Numbered from the stretch's first letter, positions 1 to 8,946 are shown. The stretch is DNA of 53,343 nucleotides from JANOYC01 sp031428675 (GCA_031428675.1 JANOYC010000023.1:1-53343), one strand, 5' to 3'. Program-made: numbers and translations. Notes: generated by a model from the letters alone, not told the origin.

Positions 1-103
1 CGGTCGGGGTGATGGCGGCGATGCGGCCTCGCGCGATTCGAATGTCGACGGGCTCGGCTCCGGTCGCCAGGCGCGCGGCCACCAGCGTGCGGTCGGCGAT
101 CAC
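1..103 (-). CDS. Amidohydrolase-like protein, N-terminal fragment (cut by window edge)
   Basis: Only the first 34 codons are inside the window. Reading the minus strand from a GTG at 103, the peptide contains RTLVAARLATGAEPVDIRIA followed by RGRIAAITP. This is the typical first beta-strand pair of metal-dependent amidohydrolases such as cytosine deaminase or imidazolonepropionase relatives; the metal-binding His motif would lie beyond the edge. The GTG overlaps the TGA stop of nei (GTGA, 100-103), so it should be the third gene of the rpiB-nei operon and translationally coupled. The substrate cannot be told from this fragment. The family call is an inference from the N-terminal pattern alone. 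Confidence 0.55.
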   Translation of the reverse strand, partial: MIADRTLVAARLATGAEPVDIRIARGRIAAITPT

Positions 104-1065
104 GCCTGGCACGACGGACACCAGTAGAGCTTTCGACCGGCAGCAAATTCCCTGCGGATGGGCGTCGAGCACACGCGACACGGCTTTCCTTCGCGGTGAT
201 ATACCCAGTGCCGGTCATCGCGGCTCGCGAGCGCTGCCTCGTAGGCATCGCCGGTCAGGCCATCCATCGTCATCATCTGGCCGGTTTCGACACCGATATG
301 CAACAGAGTGTCCCAGTCGCGCCACAGGTCGCGCACATGCGGCTCCGCCAGCGCCTTGCCGGGCGTGTGGGGTTCGATTCGCGCGCGGAACAGCAACTCG
401 GCCCGGTAGACATTGCCGATACCGCTGACCACTGATTGATCCATGAGCAGCAGCCCGATCGGCGTCGACTTCGTGGCAACCGTCGCGACGAATCGCTCCT
501 CGCCCGCGGAGCGATCATCTACCATTGGATCCGGTCCGAGTTTCGCCAGCACCGCGGCCACGTCTTCTGGATGGAGCACATCGCAGGCGGTTGGTCCGCG
601 CAGGTCAGCGACGGCATTGTGCGTGAGCAGACGCACCCGCACCTGCCCGATGGGCGCGGGCGGAAAACCCTCGATCGCCTCCCCCAACCGTTCGGACTCG
701 GCCATGCGCAAGCGTCTAGGGGCACCGATACTGGCGAGCGAATCCTCGAATCGACCGACCACTGTGCCGCGCTGATTGGTCTGGCCCATCCGGCCGCCGG
801 CGGATGCGACCGTCGCGTCGACGGTGATGTCCCCGGCGAAATCCCACGCTCCGTACATGCCCAAGTGCACCCGAAGGTAGGTATCGTTCTCGAACTCCAG
901 AAACAGCTGCTTGCCGACCGCCCGCGCATCCAGCAAGATGCGGCCGTCAATCTCGGCCGCACCGGCCGCGAATCGCCCCTGCGGGGATGTAGCCGCCACA
1001 GGCTGACCGACGAAGTGCAGGCGGAACTGACGCGCTATGCGGTGAACGGAATGGCCCTCGGGCAC
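100..1065 (-). CDS. nei: Fpg/Nei family DNA glycosylase/AP lyase
   Basis: 321 residues, starting at GTG 3 bases after the rpiB stop. The mature N-terminus is PEGH: proline is the Schiff-base nucleophile and glutamate the proton relay in the Fpg/Nei family, so the enzyme should excise oxidised bases and cut the abasic strand. GKQLFLEF carries the conserved lysine region, MDQSVVSGIGNVYRAELLF is the helix-two-turn-helix, and the C-terminus has a CxxC...CxxC zinc finger (CRVC and CPSC). The PEGH start resembles the actinobacterial Nei homologues (Rv2464c type) more than MutM. It is the second gene of an operon with rpiB, an arrangement I recall from mycobacteria. Exact lesion preference is not readable. 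Confidence 0.93.
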   Translation of the reverse strand: MPEGHSVHRIARQFRLHFVGQPVAATSPQGRFAAGAAEIDGRILLDARAVGKQLFLEFENDTYLRVHLGMYGAWDFAGDITVDATVASAGGRMGQTNQRGTVVGRFEDSLASIGAPRRLRMAESERLGEAIEGFPPAPIGQVRVRLLTHNAVADLRGPTACDVLHPEDVAAVLAKLGPDPMVDDRSAGEERFVATVATKSTPIGLLLMDQSVVSGIGNVYRAELLFRARIEPHTPGKALAEPHVRDLWRDWDTLLHIGVETGQMMTMDGLTGDAYEAALASRDDRHWVYHREGKPCRVCSTPIRREFAAGRKLYWCPSCQA

Positions 1066-1068
1066 GAG

Positions 1069-1554
1069 TCAGTCGATCTCGTGTCCGGCAATGCTGCCCG
1101 TGGTTTCGTACTCCGCAAGTTGGGCAATTCGGCGAGCGTGGCGCTCATCGCCCGAGAACGGCGTAGCGATGAACCGGTCGATGAACGCAATCACCTCGTC
1201 AATCGGATGTTGACGCGCACCGATGGAAATGACGTTGGCGTCATTGTGCTCGCGCGCGAGTTCGGCCGTCGACAAGTTCCACACGAGCGCCGCCCGCGCG
1301 CCAGCGACCTTGTTCGCAGCAATCTGCTCGCCATTGCCGGAACCGCCGAAGACGACGCCGAGCGACTCGACACCCGCGGCCTGATCGGCGACCGTGGCCT
1401 TCGCCGCGTTGATGCAGAAGCTCGGGTAGTCATCCAGGGGGTCGTAATTCTTCGGCCCGTGATCGACGACCTCGTGCCCGGCCTGGGTGAGGTGTGCCTG
1501 CAGGTCCCGGCTGAAATCGAGCCCAGCGTGGTCGGTCGCGATGTGAATGCGCAT
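1069..1554 (-). CDS. rpiB: Ribose-5-phosphate isomerase B
   Basis: 161 residues, normal for the family. It interconverts ribulose 5-phosphate and ribose 5-phosphate in the cytoplasmic non-oxidative pentose phosphate pathway. TDHAG near the N-terminus carries the phosphate/ring-opening Asp8-His9 pair and GGSGNGEQIAANK is the anion-hole loop. The catalytic base in actinobacterial RpiB is the glutamate of this loop (E76 here) rather than the cysteine used in E. coli, and the sequence fits the actinobacterial type. The ATG at 1554 sits 6 bases after a TAGGAT -10 box, so the mRNA is probably leaderless and this gene heads the rpiB-nei-amidohydrolase operon. Confidence 0.96.
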   Translation of the reverse strand: MRIHIATDHAGLDFSRDLQAHLTQAGHEVVDHGPKNYDPLDDYPSFCINAAKATVADQAAGVESLGVVFGGSGNGEQIAANKVAGARAALVWNLSTAELAREHNDANVISIGARQHPIDEVIAFIDRFIATPFSGDERHARRIAQLAEYETTGSIAGHEID

Positions 1555-1560
1555 GAGCAG

Positions 1561-1566
1561 ATCCTA
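1561..1566 (-). promoter_or_regulatory. -10 box (TAGGAT) of leaderless rpiB operon promoter
   Basis: TAGGAT on the minus strand with 6 bases to the rpiB ATG. Transcription from this hexamer would begin at or next to the A of the start codon. Confidence 0.6.
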
Positions 1567-1668
1567 CGGAATTGGCGGCCGCCGAGGATTGCGCGTGACC
1601 CTTCCCACCAAGCTGTTCCTCACGCACAAGCACGGTTCTCGCTGATGCAAGCGGTTGCGCCGTGCCCC

Positions 1669-1674
1669 TAGACT
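1669..1674 (+). promoter_or_regulatory. -10 box (TAGACT) of leaderless amylosucrase promoter
   Basis: TAGACT followed by 7 bases and the GTG at 1682. It decides the start: an in-frame TTG at 1655 lies upstream of the -10 box and would not be transcribed. Confidence 0.6.
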
Positions 1675-1681
1675 GGCGAGC

Positions 1682-3604
1682 GTGTCCACTGACGAACACG
1701 GCCTAACCGCGCCGACCCACCTGACGCCCTCCGCGCGCGTAGCAACTGCTCGCCGCGACGACACCTCCGACCGCGATTGGGAAGCGTTCGAATCGCGATT
1801 CGCGCGCGAATACCCTCGGCTCGAAGCCGTTTTCCGCGACGTCTACGGTGACGATCCCCGCGCGGCCGAACAGCTGAATCTGCTCATTGACGACATCGCC
1901 TCATCGTGGCAGGAGCGCCCCGCCGACCTCAAGGCACTGGACGCATCGCGCGAAGCGAACCCTACCTGGTTCGAATCGAACAAGATGCTCGGCGGCGTTC
2001 TCTACGTCGATCGCTACGCCGAGAATCTCGCAGGCGTGAGCGCGCGCATCCCCTACTTCCGCGAGTTGGGGCTGACCTACTTGCACCTCATGCCGTTGTT
2101 CCTCGCCCCCGAAGAGAATTCCGACGGCGGCTATGCAGTTTCGAGCTACCGCGACGTCAATCCCGCACTGGGCGACATGGATCAGCTCACCGCTTTGGCC
2201 ACCGAGCTTCGCGAGAACGGCATCTCGCTGGTTGTGGACTTCATCTTCAATCACACCTCCAACGAGCACGAGTGGGCCAAAAAGGCGATTGCCGGGGACC
2301 CGGAGTTCGACGACTTCTACATCATCTTCCCCGACCGCGCGATGCCCGACGCCTACGAGAAGACCGTGCGCGAGATCTTCCCCGACGACCACGCCGGATC
2401 GTTCGTGCAACTCGACGACGGCCGCTGGATCTGGGCAACCTTCTACCACTTCCAGTGGGACTTGAATTACCGAAATCCCGCCGTTTTTCGGGCGATGGCG
2501 GGAGAGATGCTGTTCCTCGCCAATCGCGGTATCGACATCCTGCGCATGGACGCGGTCGCGTTCATCTGGAAGCAACTCGGAACACAGTGCGAAAGCCTGC
2601 CTGAAGCGCACCGGCTCATCCAGGGGTTCAATGCGGTCTGCCGCCTCGCTGCTCCGAGCCTGCTGTTCAAGTCCGAAGCCATCGTGCATCCCGACGAGGT
2701 CATCGAGTACATCAGCCCCGAAGAGTGCCAACTGAGCTACAACCCGTTGCAGATGGCCCTCATCTGGAACTCTCTCGCGACCCGCGACGTCAATTTGCTG
2801 TCGCAAGCCCTTGAGCGTCGCCACTCCATCCCTGCGGGCACCGCGTGGGTCAACTACGTGCGCAGCCACGACGACATCGGCTGGACCTTTGCCGACGAGG
2901 ATGCCGCGGAGTTCGGTATCAACGGATATGACCACCGTCGATTCCTCAACTCGTTCTACGTGAACCGGTTCGACGGCAGTTTCGCCCGCGGAGTTCCGTT
3001 CCAAGACAATCCCCGCACCGGCGACTGCCGCATTTCTGGAACGACCGCATCGCTGGCCGGGCTCGAGGCCGGCGACAAGCACGCCGTCGACCGGATCCTT
3101 CTGGCGCACTCCATCATCCTCAGCACCGGCGGCATCCCGCTCATCTATCTGGGCGACGAGGTAGGACAACTCAACGACTACGACTACGTCAACGAACCGT
3201 CGCAAGCCGACGACAGCCGTTGGGTCAACCGTCCGCATTTCCCAGCAGCACGGTATGCCACCCGCACCGATCCGTCGACAGAATCTGGCGCAATCTATAC
3301 GCGCCTGCGGTGGCTCATCCAAGCGCGGTCTGCCGCGCCCGAGTTCGTCGGCGGCGACCTCATCGGATTCGACACCAACAATCCCCACGTACTCGGATTC
3401 CAGCGTCCGTCCGCTGGCTCTAGCGTGCTCGTGCTCGCGAACTTTGCGGACACACCCCAACCGGTGACCGCGGAGACGCTGGGCGGGCTTCCTGCCGACG
3501 CCTTCGACCTTGTCAGCGGCACGCGCGTCTCCCTGCGCGCTGGCTTCCTGCTTGCCCCGCACCAGTTCGCGTGGCTCCGGATTGTGCAGGGCACGTCGAG
3601 CTAA
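1682..3604 (+). CDS. Amylosucrase (GH13)
   Basis: 640 residues, the full length of amylosucrase, with strong similarity by eye along the whole chain to the Neisseria polysaccharea enzyme as I recall it. It transfers glucose from sucrose onto an alpha-1,4-glucan and releases fructose. The N-terminal helical domain (about 1-100) precedes the TIM barrel. The catalytic triad is visible: Asp290 in ILRMDAVAFIWKQ (nucleophile), Glu332 in LLFKSEAIVHPDE (acid/base), and Asp398 in NYVRSHDDIGW (transition-state stabiliser). A B'-domain and all-beta C-domain follow. No signal peptide is seen, so it should act in the cytoplasm. It stands alone between the rpiB operon and a convergent gene; no sucrose transporter or regulator is adjacent. 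Sucrose hydrolase is the main alternative, since it shares the fold. Confidence 0.93.
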   Translation: MSTDEHGLTAPTHLTPSARVATARRDDTSDRDWEAFESRFAREYPRLEAVFRDVYGDDPRAAEQLNLLIDDIASSWQERPADLKALDASREANPTWFESNKMLGGVLYVDRYAENLAGVSARIPYFRELGLTYLHLMPLFLAPEENSDGGYAVSSYRDVNPALGDMDQLTALATELRENGISLVVDFIFNHTSNEHEWAKKAIAGDPEFDDFYIIFPDRAMPDAYEKTVREIFPDDHAGSFVQLDDGRWIWATFYHFQWDLNYRNPAVFRAMAGEMLFLANRGIDILRMDAVAFIWKQLGTQCESLPEAHRLIQGFNAVCRLAAPSLLFKSEAIVHPDEVIEYISPEECQLSYNPLQMALIWNSLATRDVNLLSQALERRHSIPAGTAWVNYVRSHDDIGWTFADEDAAEFGINGYDHRRFLNSFYVNRFDGSFARGVPFQDNPRTGDCRISGTTASLAGLEAGDKHAVDRILLAHSIILSTGGIPLIYLGDEVGQLNDYDYVNEPSQADDSRWVNRPHFPAARYATRTDPSTESGAIYTRLRWLIQARSAAPEFVGGDLIGFDTNNPHVLGFQRPSAGSSVLVLANFADTPQPVTAETLGGLPADAFDLVSGTRVSLRAGFLLAPHQFAWLRIVQGTSS

Positions 3605-3636
3605 ACAGTTTCAGAGCTCGTGACTGCGTGAGCCCC

Positions 3637-4146
3637 CTACCCGCACGCGGGATGGCAGGAATCGATCGTGACCGAGTCAACGGCGAGCGTAAGTTGCGGG
3701 TGTTCATCGGGGCTGAGGCCGAGAGAAAAACCCGACGACGTGGTGAATGACTCCGTCGGGAGCCCCGCGCCCGAGTAACTTCCCTTGACCTTAATCGGAT
3801 ACTGGCATTCCGTGACGGAGTCCTCCGTGAACGCCTGAAACTGAATGTGCCACTCGGTCCCGTAAAAGAGGGTCACCATCCACTGGATGTCGGCGCCGCC
3901 CACCCCCGCGCCGGCTACCGTTCCGGCAATAGTGCAACCATTGAACGGCGGATTGGCGGGAGCCGTGCGCTCCTCGTTCACCTCGATCGTGACCTTGGAG
4001 CACCTCTTGATGCCGCGGGAGCTGGCCGAAGGACTCGCGTCGGCGGTCTCAGCCGCAAGAAGTACGGGCACGCTCGCGAGGACCCCGAGGCCCACGCGTC
4101 GCAGAAACAGCCGCCGTCCGAGCGACTCGACGCTCTTTGACTCCAT
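3637..4146 (-). CDS. Tat-exported small cysteine-containing protein of unknown function
   Basis: 169 residues from ATG 4146. The N-terminus carries a twin-arginine signal: GRRLFLRRVGLGVL, then a hydrophobic core and an AETADA cleavage-like site around residues 30-40, so it should be exported folded by the Tat system. The mature part (about 130 residues) is beta-rich in appearance, with five cysteines (KRC, NGC, TEC, DSC and a terminal CHPACG) and many Gly/Ser/Thr. I do not recognise the family. The upstream extension of the reading frame to 4581 crosses the divergent gene and is rejected. It is convergent with amylosucrase and divergent from the gene at 4255, with a 108-bp shared upstream region. 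The five-cysteine count suggests at least two disulphides, as an inference. Confidence 0.7.
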   Translation of the reverse strand: MESKSVESLGRRLFLRRVGLGVLASVPVLLAAETADASPSASSRGIKRCSKVTIEVNEERTAPANPPFNGCTIAGTVAGAGVGGADIQWMVTLFYGTEWHIQFQAFTEDSVTECQYPIKVKGSYSGAGLPTESFTTSSGFSLGLSPDEHPQLTLAVDSVTIDSCHPACG

Positions 4147-4254
4147 CGCCGAGTGTTCTCCCGACTTCGTTGCGAAAATGCTGTATGCCACTGGTTTCGT
4201 GAGTCTATCGGGCGCAAACTGGAAATAGTGACTTTTGCTTGGTGGAGGTGTCTC

Positions 4255-4923
4255 ATGCGCACGATCAGCCCCAGTGTTCCCGACGCAATGCCTGTGCTCT
4301 CTCCGGGTCGTCACCGCAATCCGAAGCGGGGCGCGTGCTTCATGGAGTTCGCGTCGTATCTCGCAGGCGAGCGGTGGAGCGATCACCCATCGTGCACACA
4401 CCCGGTGCTCGGCGAGCTTGCTCGCACCGTCAACGACCTGACGATAGACACCGTGCGGCGCCAGATGACGACCCAGATTCCGCGGGTGATTGGCGTCAAT
4501 AGCAACGACCCGGAACTGGCGATTGCCGTCGCCGCCCGCGCCGCAGCGGCGGCGCTGCCAATAGCGAGTTTCGAACGTCAACGACCTCTTGCCTTGGGGT
4601 TGCTCATCTGCCAGTCGCTCACCGCCGACCCGCGCATCTCCCGACTGATCATCGATGCGCTCGCGACCTGTCCCGACGCGTCACAGTGGGCGGTCACGTT
4701 CATGAGGTCGCACCCGTCCACGGGGATGCGGTTCGGTGCCGGTGGCGCCGAGGCGATAGTGCGACTTGCCGTGGTCGGCATCGCGCACGCGTGTGTGACC
4801 GACCCCCATGGTCGTCTGCTCGCGATGTTCACCGACGTCATCGACCACGCCGAGGCCCTCGTCCAGCGCGAGAAGCAAGGCGTCGCAACTCCCGCGTCCC
4901 GAGAGTCGGTGCTCGCCTCCTGA
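4255..4923 (+). CDS. Conserved actinobacterial hypothetical protein
   Basis: 222 residues from the ATG at 4255, which has GGTGGAGG about 7 bases upstream. The frame is open from 4153 but that extension overlaps the divergent promoter region. The front carries RGACFMEFASYLAGERWSDH then PSCTHPVL and LARTVND, a Cys-rich block that I associate with a widespread uncharacterised actinobacterial family. The rest is helical and alanine-rich with no recognisable catalytic motif and no membrane segment or signal peptide. It is divergent from the Tat-exported protein, so the two may share control. Function unknown. Confidence 0.75.
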   Translation: MRTISPSVPDAMPVLSPGRHRNPKRGACFMEFASYLAGERWSDHPSCTHPVLGELARTVNDLTIDTVRRQMTTQIPRVIGVNSNDPELAIAVAARAAAAALPIASFERQRPLALGLLICQSLTADPRISRLIIDALATCPDASQWAVTFMRSHPSTGMRFGAGGAEAIVRLAVVGIAHACVTDPHGRLLAMFTDVIDHAEALVQREKQGVATPASRESVLAS

Positions 4924-4997
4924 CGTGGTCTCTCCTTCGCACCCGCGATTAGGCTGGGCTGTCGGACACGATCCGATACGAGAACAAGGAGAGCGAA

Positions 4998-7556
4998 TTG
5001 CCCGGAGAGAACCTCACCAGAGCTGAAGCGCAAGCACGAAGGGCGATGCTCGACGTCTCGAGCTACGCCGTGGAGCTGGACCTCACCACGGGCCCGGACA
5101 CGTTCGCGTCGACGACCACCGTGCGATTCACGTCGACGCCGGGTGCGTCCACGTTCATCGACGCGATTACCGGCTCGGTGCACTCGGTCACTCTCAACGG
5201 ACGCTCGCTCGACCCCGCCTCGGTGAGCGATGGTGTGCGCATCCAGCTCGACGGACTCGACGCCGCCAATGAACTGACGGTCGTCGCTGACGCCGCGTAC
5301 ACCAACACGGGCGAGGGACTCCACCGCTTCGTCGACCCCGTGGATGGCGAGGTCTACCTCTACACACAGTTCGAAGTGCCCGACAGCCGTCGGGTGTTCG
5401 CCGTGTTCGAGCAGCCCGACCTGAAAGCGACCTTCCAGTTCACCGTGACCGCGCCCGCGGAATGGTCCGTTGTCAGCAACCAGCCCACGCCCAAGCCCGA
5501 GCCCGCGGGTGCCGACACCGCCACGTGGCGTTTCGAGCCCACGCCCGTACTGTCGAGCTACGTCACCGCGCTCGTCGCCGGCCCATACGCCGAGGTGCGA
5601 AGCGAACTCACCAGTAGCGACGGCCGCGTTATTCCACTCGGAATCTTCGCGCGTAAATCTCTGAGCGAGCACCTGGACGCCGACTACATCTTTGAGAAGA
5701 CCCGTCAGGGCTTCGCCTACTTCGAAGAGAAGTTCGACTACCCCTACCCGTTCACCAAATACGACCAGCTCTTCGTGCCTGAGTTCAACGCCGGTGCGAT
5801 GGAGAATGCTGGCGCGGTCACCTTCACCGAGACCTACGTGTTCCGATCGAAAGTGACCGACGCGATCAAAGAACGTCGCGTCGTCACGATCCTGCACGAA
5901 CTCGCCCACATGTGGTTCGGCGACCTGGTCACAATGAAATGGTGGAACGACCTGTGGCTGAACGAGTCGTTCGCCGAGTGGGCGTCGACGATCGCGACCG
6001 CCGAGGCGACCGAGTGGGAAGGCGCATGGACGACCTTCCAGGCCATGGAGAAGAGCTGGGCATACCGCCAAGATCAGCTGCCATCGACGCACCCCGTCGT
6101 CGCCACCATCAATGACCTTGAGGATGTCCAGGTCAACTTCGACGGAATCACCTACGCCAAGGGCGGCTCGGTCCTCAAGCAACTGGTCGCCTGGGTTGGC
6201 ATCGACGCCTTCTTCGCGGGGGTCGGTGCGTACTTCCGCAAGCACGCCCACTCCAACACCGAGCTCTCCGATCTTCTCGCCGAGCTCGAGATCACCAGCG
6301 GCCGCTCTCTGGGCGAATGGTCGAAGCTGTGGCTCGAGACGGCAGGGGTGAACACGCTACGTCCCGCCCTCAGAACCGATGCCGACGGCCTCATCACGTC
6401 GTTTGCGGTGCTTCAGACTGCGGTCGCAGACCACCCGACTATCCGGCCCCACCGGCTGGCTGTCGGCGTGTATACGCTCGCCGGTGAACCGGGCGAGACC
6501 CGCGCGCTTCGCCGCACGAACCGCATCGAACTGGACGTCGACGGTGACCGTACCGAAGTACCCGAACTCATCGGCACCGCACGCGGCGACCTCATCCTGA
6601 TCAACGACGACGATCTCGCCTACGCGAAGATCCGACTCGACGCCGACTCGCTCGCCGTAGCGATCGACAACCTGGCGGCCATCGAGGATCCCCTCGCCCG
6701 GGCGATCGTCTGGGGATCAGTATGGGACTCCACACGTGACGCCGAAACGGCGCCACGTGACTTCGTCCAACTCGTTCTTGGCAACATTGCAACGGAAACA
6801 GAGTCCACGACTCTGCGGACCACCCTCACCCAACTCACAACGGTCGCGCGCATGTATGTCGCTCCCGAATTCCGAGCCGCGACGATCGAGCGTATCGGCG
6901 ACGCATTGTGGGCACTTGCTGGGGCTGCGGAAGCGGCATCCGATGCTCAGTTCCAGTTCGTCAAGTTCTTCGCCACCATCGCCTCGACGCCCAGCCACGC
7001 AGAAACGCTGCGAGCACTGCGCGATGGCGGCATAACCCTTCCCGGGCTCACGATCGACACTGACCTCGACTGGGAGTTGCTGGAAGGACTCGTGATCACG
7101 AGCGCAGCCGGCAACGCCGAGATCGACGCGGCTCTCGCCAGAGACAACACGGCGAATGGCCAGCAAGCGGCGGCCCGCGTGCGGGCGGCAGTGCCGACGA
7201 TCGACGGCAAGGAAGCCGCCTTCGCCTCGCTCGTCGATTCCGACGATCTGCCGAACGCCATTGTGCGCCAGACGACTATCGGTTTCCAGCACACCAACGA
7301 CCCCGCCGCGCTCGAATCGGTGGTCGAGCGGTACTTCGCGAGTCTCGCGCCGCTGTGGGATTCACGTAGCTATCACATTGCCGAAACACTGGTCGTCGGT
7401 CTGTACCCCGCGACGCTCGCGTCAGAGTCGCTTGCTGCGAAGACTCGAGCGTGGCTCGACGCCAACCCGGAGGTGCCGGCGCTGCGACGACTCGTGATCG
7501 AAAACCTCGCAGGCGTTGACCGTGCTCTGGCCGCTCAAGCGCGCGACCGGGCCTGA
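4998..7556 (+). CDS. pepN: Aminopeptidase N (M1 zinc metallopeptidase)
   Basis: 852 residues, typical for actinobacterial PepN. It removes N-terminal amino acids from peptides in the cytoplasm. The M1 hallmarks are present: the exopeptidase motif GAMENAGAVTF, then HELAHMWFGD with zinc ligands His300 and His304, catalytic Glu301, and third ligand Glu323 in LWLNESFAEW. An N-terminal beta-saddle precedes the catalytic domain and an ERAP1-like helical C-terminal domain (about 520-850) follows. The TTG at 4998 is preceded by AAGGAGAG at a good distance, and a TAGGCT hexamer at 4950-4955 could be its -10 box, giving a short leader rather than a leaderless mRNA. Confidence 0.96.
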   Translation: MPGENLTRAEAQARRAMLDVSSYAVELDLTTGPDTFASTTTVRFTSTPGASTFIDAITGSVHSVTLNGRSLDPASVSDGVRIQLDGLDAANELTVVADAAYTNTGEGLHRFVDPVDGEVYLYTQFEVPDSRRVFAVFEQPDLKATFQFTVTAPAEWSVVSNQPTPKPEPAGADTATWRFEPTPVLSSYVTALVAGPYAEVRSELTSSDGRVIPLGIFARKSLSEHLDADYIFEKTRQGFAYFEEKFDYPYPFTKYDQLFVPEFNAGAMENAGAVTFTETYVFRSKVTDAIKERRVVTILHELAHMWFGDLVTMKWWNDLWLNESFAEWASTIATAEATEWEGAWTTFQAMEKSWAYRQDQLPSTHPVVATINDLEDVQVNFDGITYAKGGSVLKQLVAWVGIDAFFAGVGAYFRKHAHSNTELSDLLAELEITSGRSLGEWSKLWLETAGVNTLRPALRTDADGLITSFAVLQTAVADHPTIRPHRLAVGVYTLAGEPGETRALRRTNRIELDVDGDRTEVPELIGTARGDLILINDDDLAYAKIRLDADSLAVAIDNLAAIEDPLARAIVWGSVWDSTRDAETAPRDFVQLVLGNIATETESTTLRTTLTQLTTVARMYVAPEFRAATIERIGDALWALAGAAEAASDAQFQFVKFFATIASTPSHAETLRALRDGGITLPGLTIDTDLDWELLEGLVITSAAGNAEIDAALARDNTANGQQAAARVRAAVPTIDGKEAAFASLVDSDDLPNAIVRQTTIGFQHTNDPAALESVVERYFASLAPLWDSRSYHIAETLVVGLYPATLASESLAAKTRAWLDANPEVPALRRLVIENLAGVDRALAAQARDRA

Positions 7557-7586
7557 TTCCGTTCGCGCTCGTAGATTGGACCGGCC

Positions 7587-8045
7587 ATGAGTGACCAACC
7601 CGCGGAGCACCGCTCCCCCGAGCCGAACCCCGTTCTGCTGCGAGCGAGCGAGGGCGGCGAGGCTGTCGAGGGCAACTTCTGGGCGAAGATCGGCGGCCGG
7701 CCTACCTTCGAGAAACTCGTGCGTGCCTTCTACACCGGCATCCGCTCCGACGACGTCTTGCTGCCGATGTACCCCGAGCACGACCTCGAGGGTGCCGTGC
7801 AGCGGTTGACCGGCTTCCTGGAGCAATACTGGGGCGGACCGACTGCCTACAGCCGCGAACGCGGCCACCCGCGATTGCGGGCGCGGCACGTCCCGTTCAA
7901 GGTGAACCCGGATGCACGCGACAGGTGGCTCCGTCACATGCGGGCCGCCGTCGACACTCTAGAGTTGTCGCCCCTCGACGACTCGATGTTGTGGGGTTAC
8001 CTCGAACGCGCCGCTTACGCGATGGTCAACACGTTCGACGAGTAG
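7587..8045 (+). CDS. glbO: Group II truncated haemoglobin
   Basis: 152 residues with an N-terminal extension of about 30 residues. The 2-over-2 globin core carries the group II signature: Tyr49 (B10) in RAFYTGI, Tyr62 (CD1) in LPMYPEHD, proximal His101 (F8) in LRARHVPF and Trp114 (G8) in ARDRWLRHM. Such proteins bind O2 tightly and take part in NO or peroxide chemistry and haem-linked stress responses. The ATG lies 9 bases after a TAGATT hexamer (7572-7577), nearly leaderless. It follows pepN and is convergent with the NmrA-like gene across a strong hairpin; the pepN-glbO neighbourhood is also found in mycobacteria, from memory. Confidence 0.94.
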   Translation: MSDQPAEHRSPEPNPVLLRASEGGEAVEGNFWAKIGGRPTFEKLVRAFYTGIRSDDVLLPMYPEHDLEGAVQRLTGFLEQYWGGPTAYSRERGHPRLRARHVPFKVNPDARDRWLRHMRAAVDTLELSPLDDSMLWGYLERAAYAMVNTFDE

Positions 8046-8052
8046 TCAACCC

Positions 8053-8078
8053 GGGTGCGCGGCGCATGCCGCGCACCC
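8053..8078. terminator. Bidirectional hairpin terminator between glbO and NmrA-like gene
   Basis: A perfect 11-bp G/C-rich stem (GGGTGCGCGGC / GCCGCGCACCC) with a GCAT loop lies between the two convergent stop codons. There is no long T tract, which is common for actinobacterial terminators. Confidence 0.65.
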
Positions 8079-8091
8079 AAACCCGCACTCG

Positions 8092-8946
8092 TCAGAGGGC
8101 CGCCGCGAGCGCCTCGCGCAGCGGTGTGGTCGGTCGACCGATCAAGGCGCCTAGTTCGCCCGAGGTGACCGCCAGCAAGCCGTCCCGGGTGTTGTTGTCG
8201 AGGGCAACGATGAACCCTACGAGCTCCTCCGGGAGTCCGGCGCCGATCAGCATCGCGGAATGTTCCTCGGGGCTCACCGCGGTGTACTCGACCGGACGAC
8301 CGACGAGCGCCGCCGCGGTTGACGCGAGATCGTCGAAGTGCCACGCCTCGTCGCCGGAGAGTTCGTACACCTTTCCCTCGTGCCCCGGGGTCGAGAGCAC
8401 GATCGCTGCCGCCTCCGCATAGTCGCGCCGCGGCGCGCTCGCGACCCGACCGTCACCGGCGCTCCCGATGATTGTTCCCGTTTGTGCGGCCGTGCGCACC
8501 TGGTCGAGGTAATTCTCGGTGTACCAGCCATTTCGGAGGATCGTGAAGCCAATACCGGAGGAGCGAAGTACCTGTTCAGTCGCCTTGTGCTCGGGGGCGA
8601 GAATCAGGGCGCTCGAATCGGCGCTGGGAGCGCTCGTATAGACGACATGGCTCACGCCGGCCTTGTGCGCAGCCGCGATCACCCGCGAGTGCTGCTCCAC
8701 TCGTCGCCCGACGGCGGTTCCCGAGACGAGCATGACTGTCGAGGCTCCGGCGAAGGCGAGCTCGAGACTGACCGGATCATCGAAATCGATACGTGCGACC
8801 CGCACGCCTCGAGCGGCAAGGTCACTGAGAGTGTCGACATTCCGGCCGGCGGCGGTGATATCAGCTGCGGGGATCCCACGCTCGAGAAGTGATTCGACAA
8901 TCAGGCGGCTGAGCTGCCCTGTTGCTCCGGTGATGACGATTGACAT
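8092..8946 (-). CDS. NmrA-like NAD(P)-binding oxidoreductase (quinone oxidoreductase 2 type)
   Basis: 284 residues from ATG 8946, preceded by AAAGGA; the open frame continues to 9081 but has no supported start there. MSIVITGATGQLSRLIVESL is the first beta-alpha-beta of a Rossmann fold, with serine in place of the third glycine of GxxGxxG. VVYTSAPSAD and the later GxxxYEL pattern fit the NmrA/SDR-a subfamily, which includes E. coli QorB-like NADPH:quinone reductases. It should be soluble. It is divergent from a HxlR regulator with overlapping promoters, a standard arrangement for quinone- or aldehyde-responsive detoxification genes. Substrate unknown. Confidence 0.88.
   Translation of the reverse strand: MSIVITGATGQLSRLIVESLLERGIPAADITAAGRNVDTLSDLAARGVRVARIDFDDPVSLELAFAGASTVMLVSGTAVGRRVEQHSRVIAAAHKAGVSHVVYTSAPSADSSALILAPEHKATEQVLRSSGIGFTILRNGWYTENYLDQVRTAAQTGTIIGSAGDGRVASAPRRDYAEAAAIVLSTPGHEGKVYELSGDEAWHFDDLASTAAALVGRPVEYTAVSPEEHSAMLIGAGLPEELVGFIVALDNNTRDGLLAVTSGELGALIGRPTTPLREALAAAL

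Noticed and set aside
436..1671. 411-codon plus-strand frame across nei and rpiB
   Set aside because: Antisense of two well-supported genes; product is Arg/Asp-rich without motifs.
1901..3562. 553-codon open frame on the minus strand
   Set aside because: It is the antisense of amylosucrase, created by high G+C codon bias; the translation has no recognisable motif, whereas the plus strand encodes a complete GH13 enzyme.
4578..6251. 557-codon minus-strand open frame
   Set aside because: Antisense of pepN and the gene at 4255; its Gly/Arg/Val-rich product matches no family I know, and pepN motifs lie on the plus strand.
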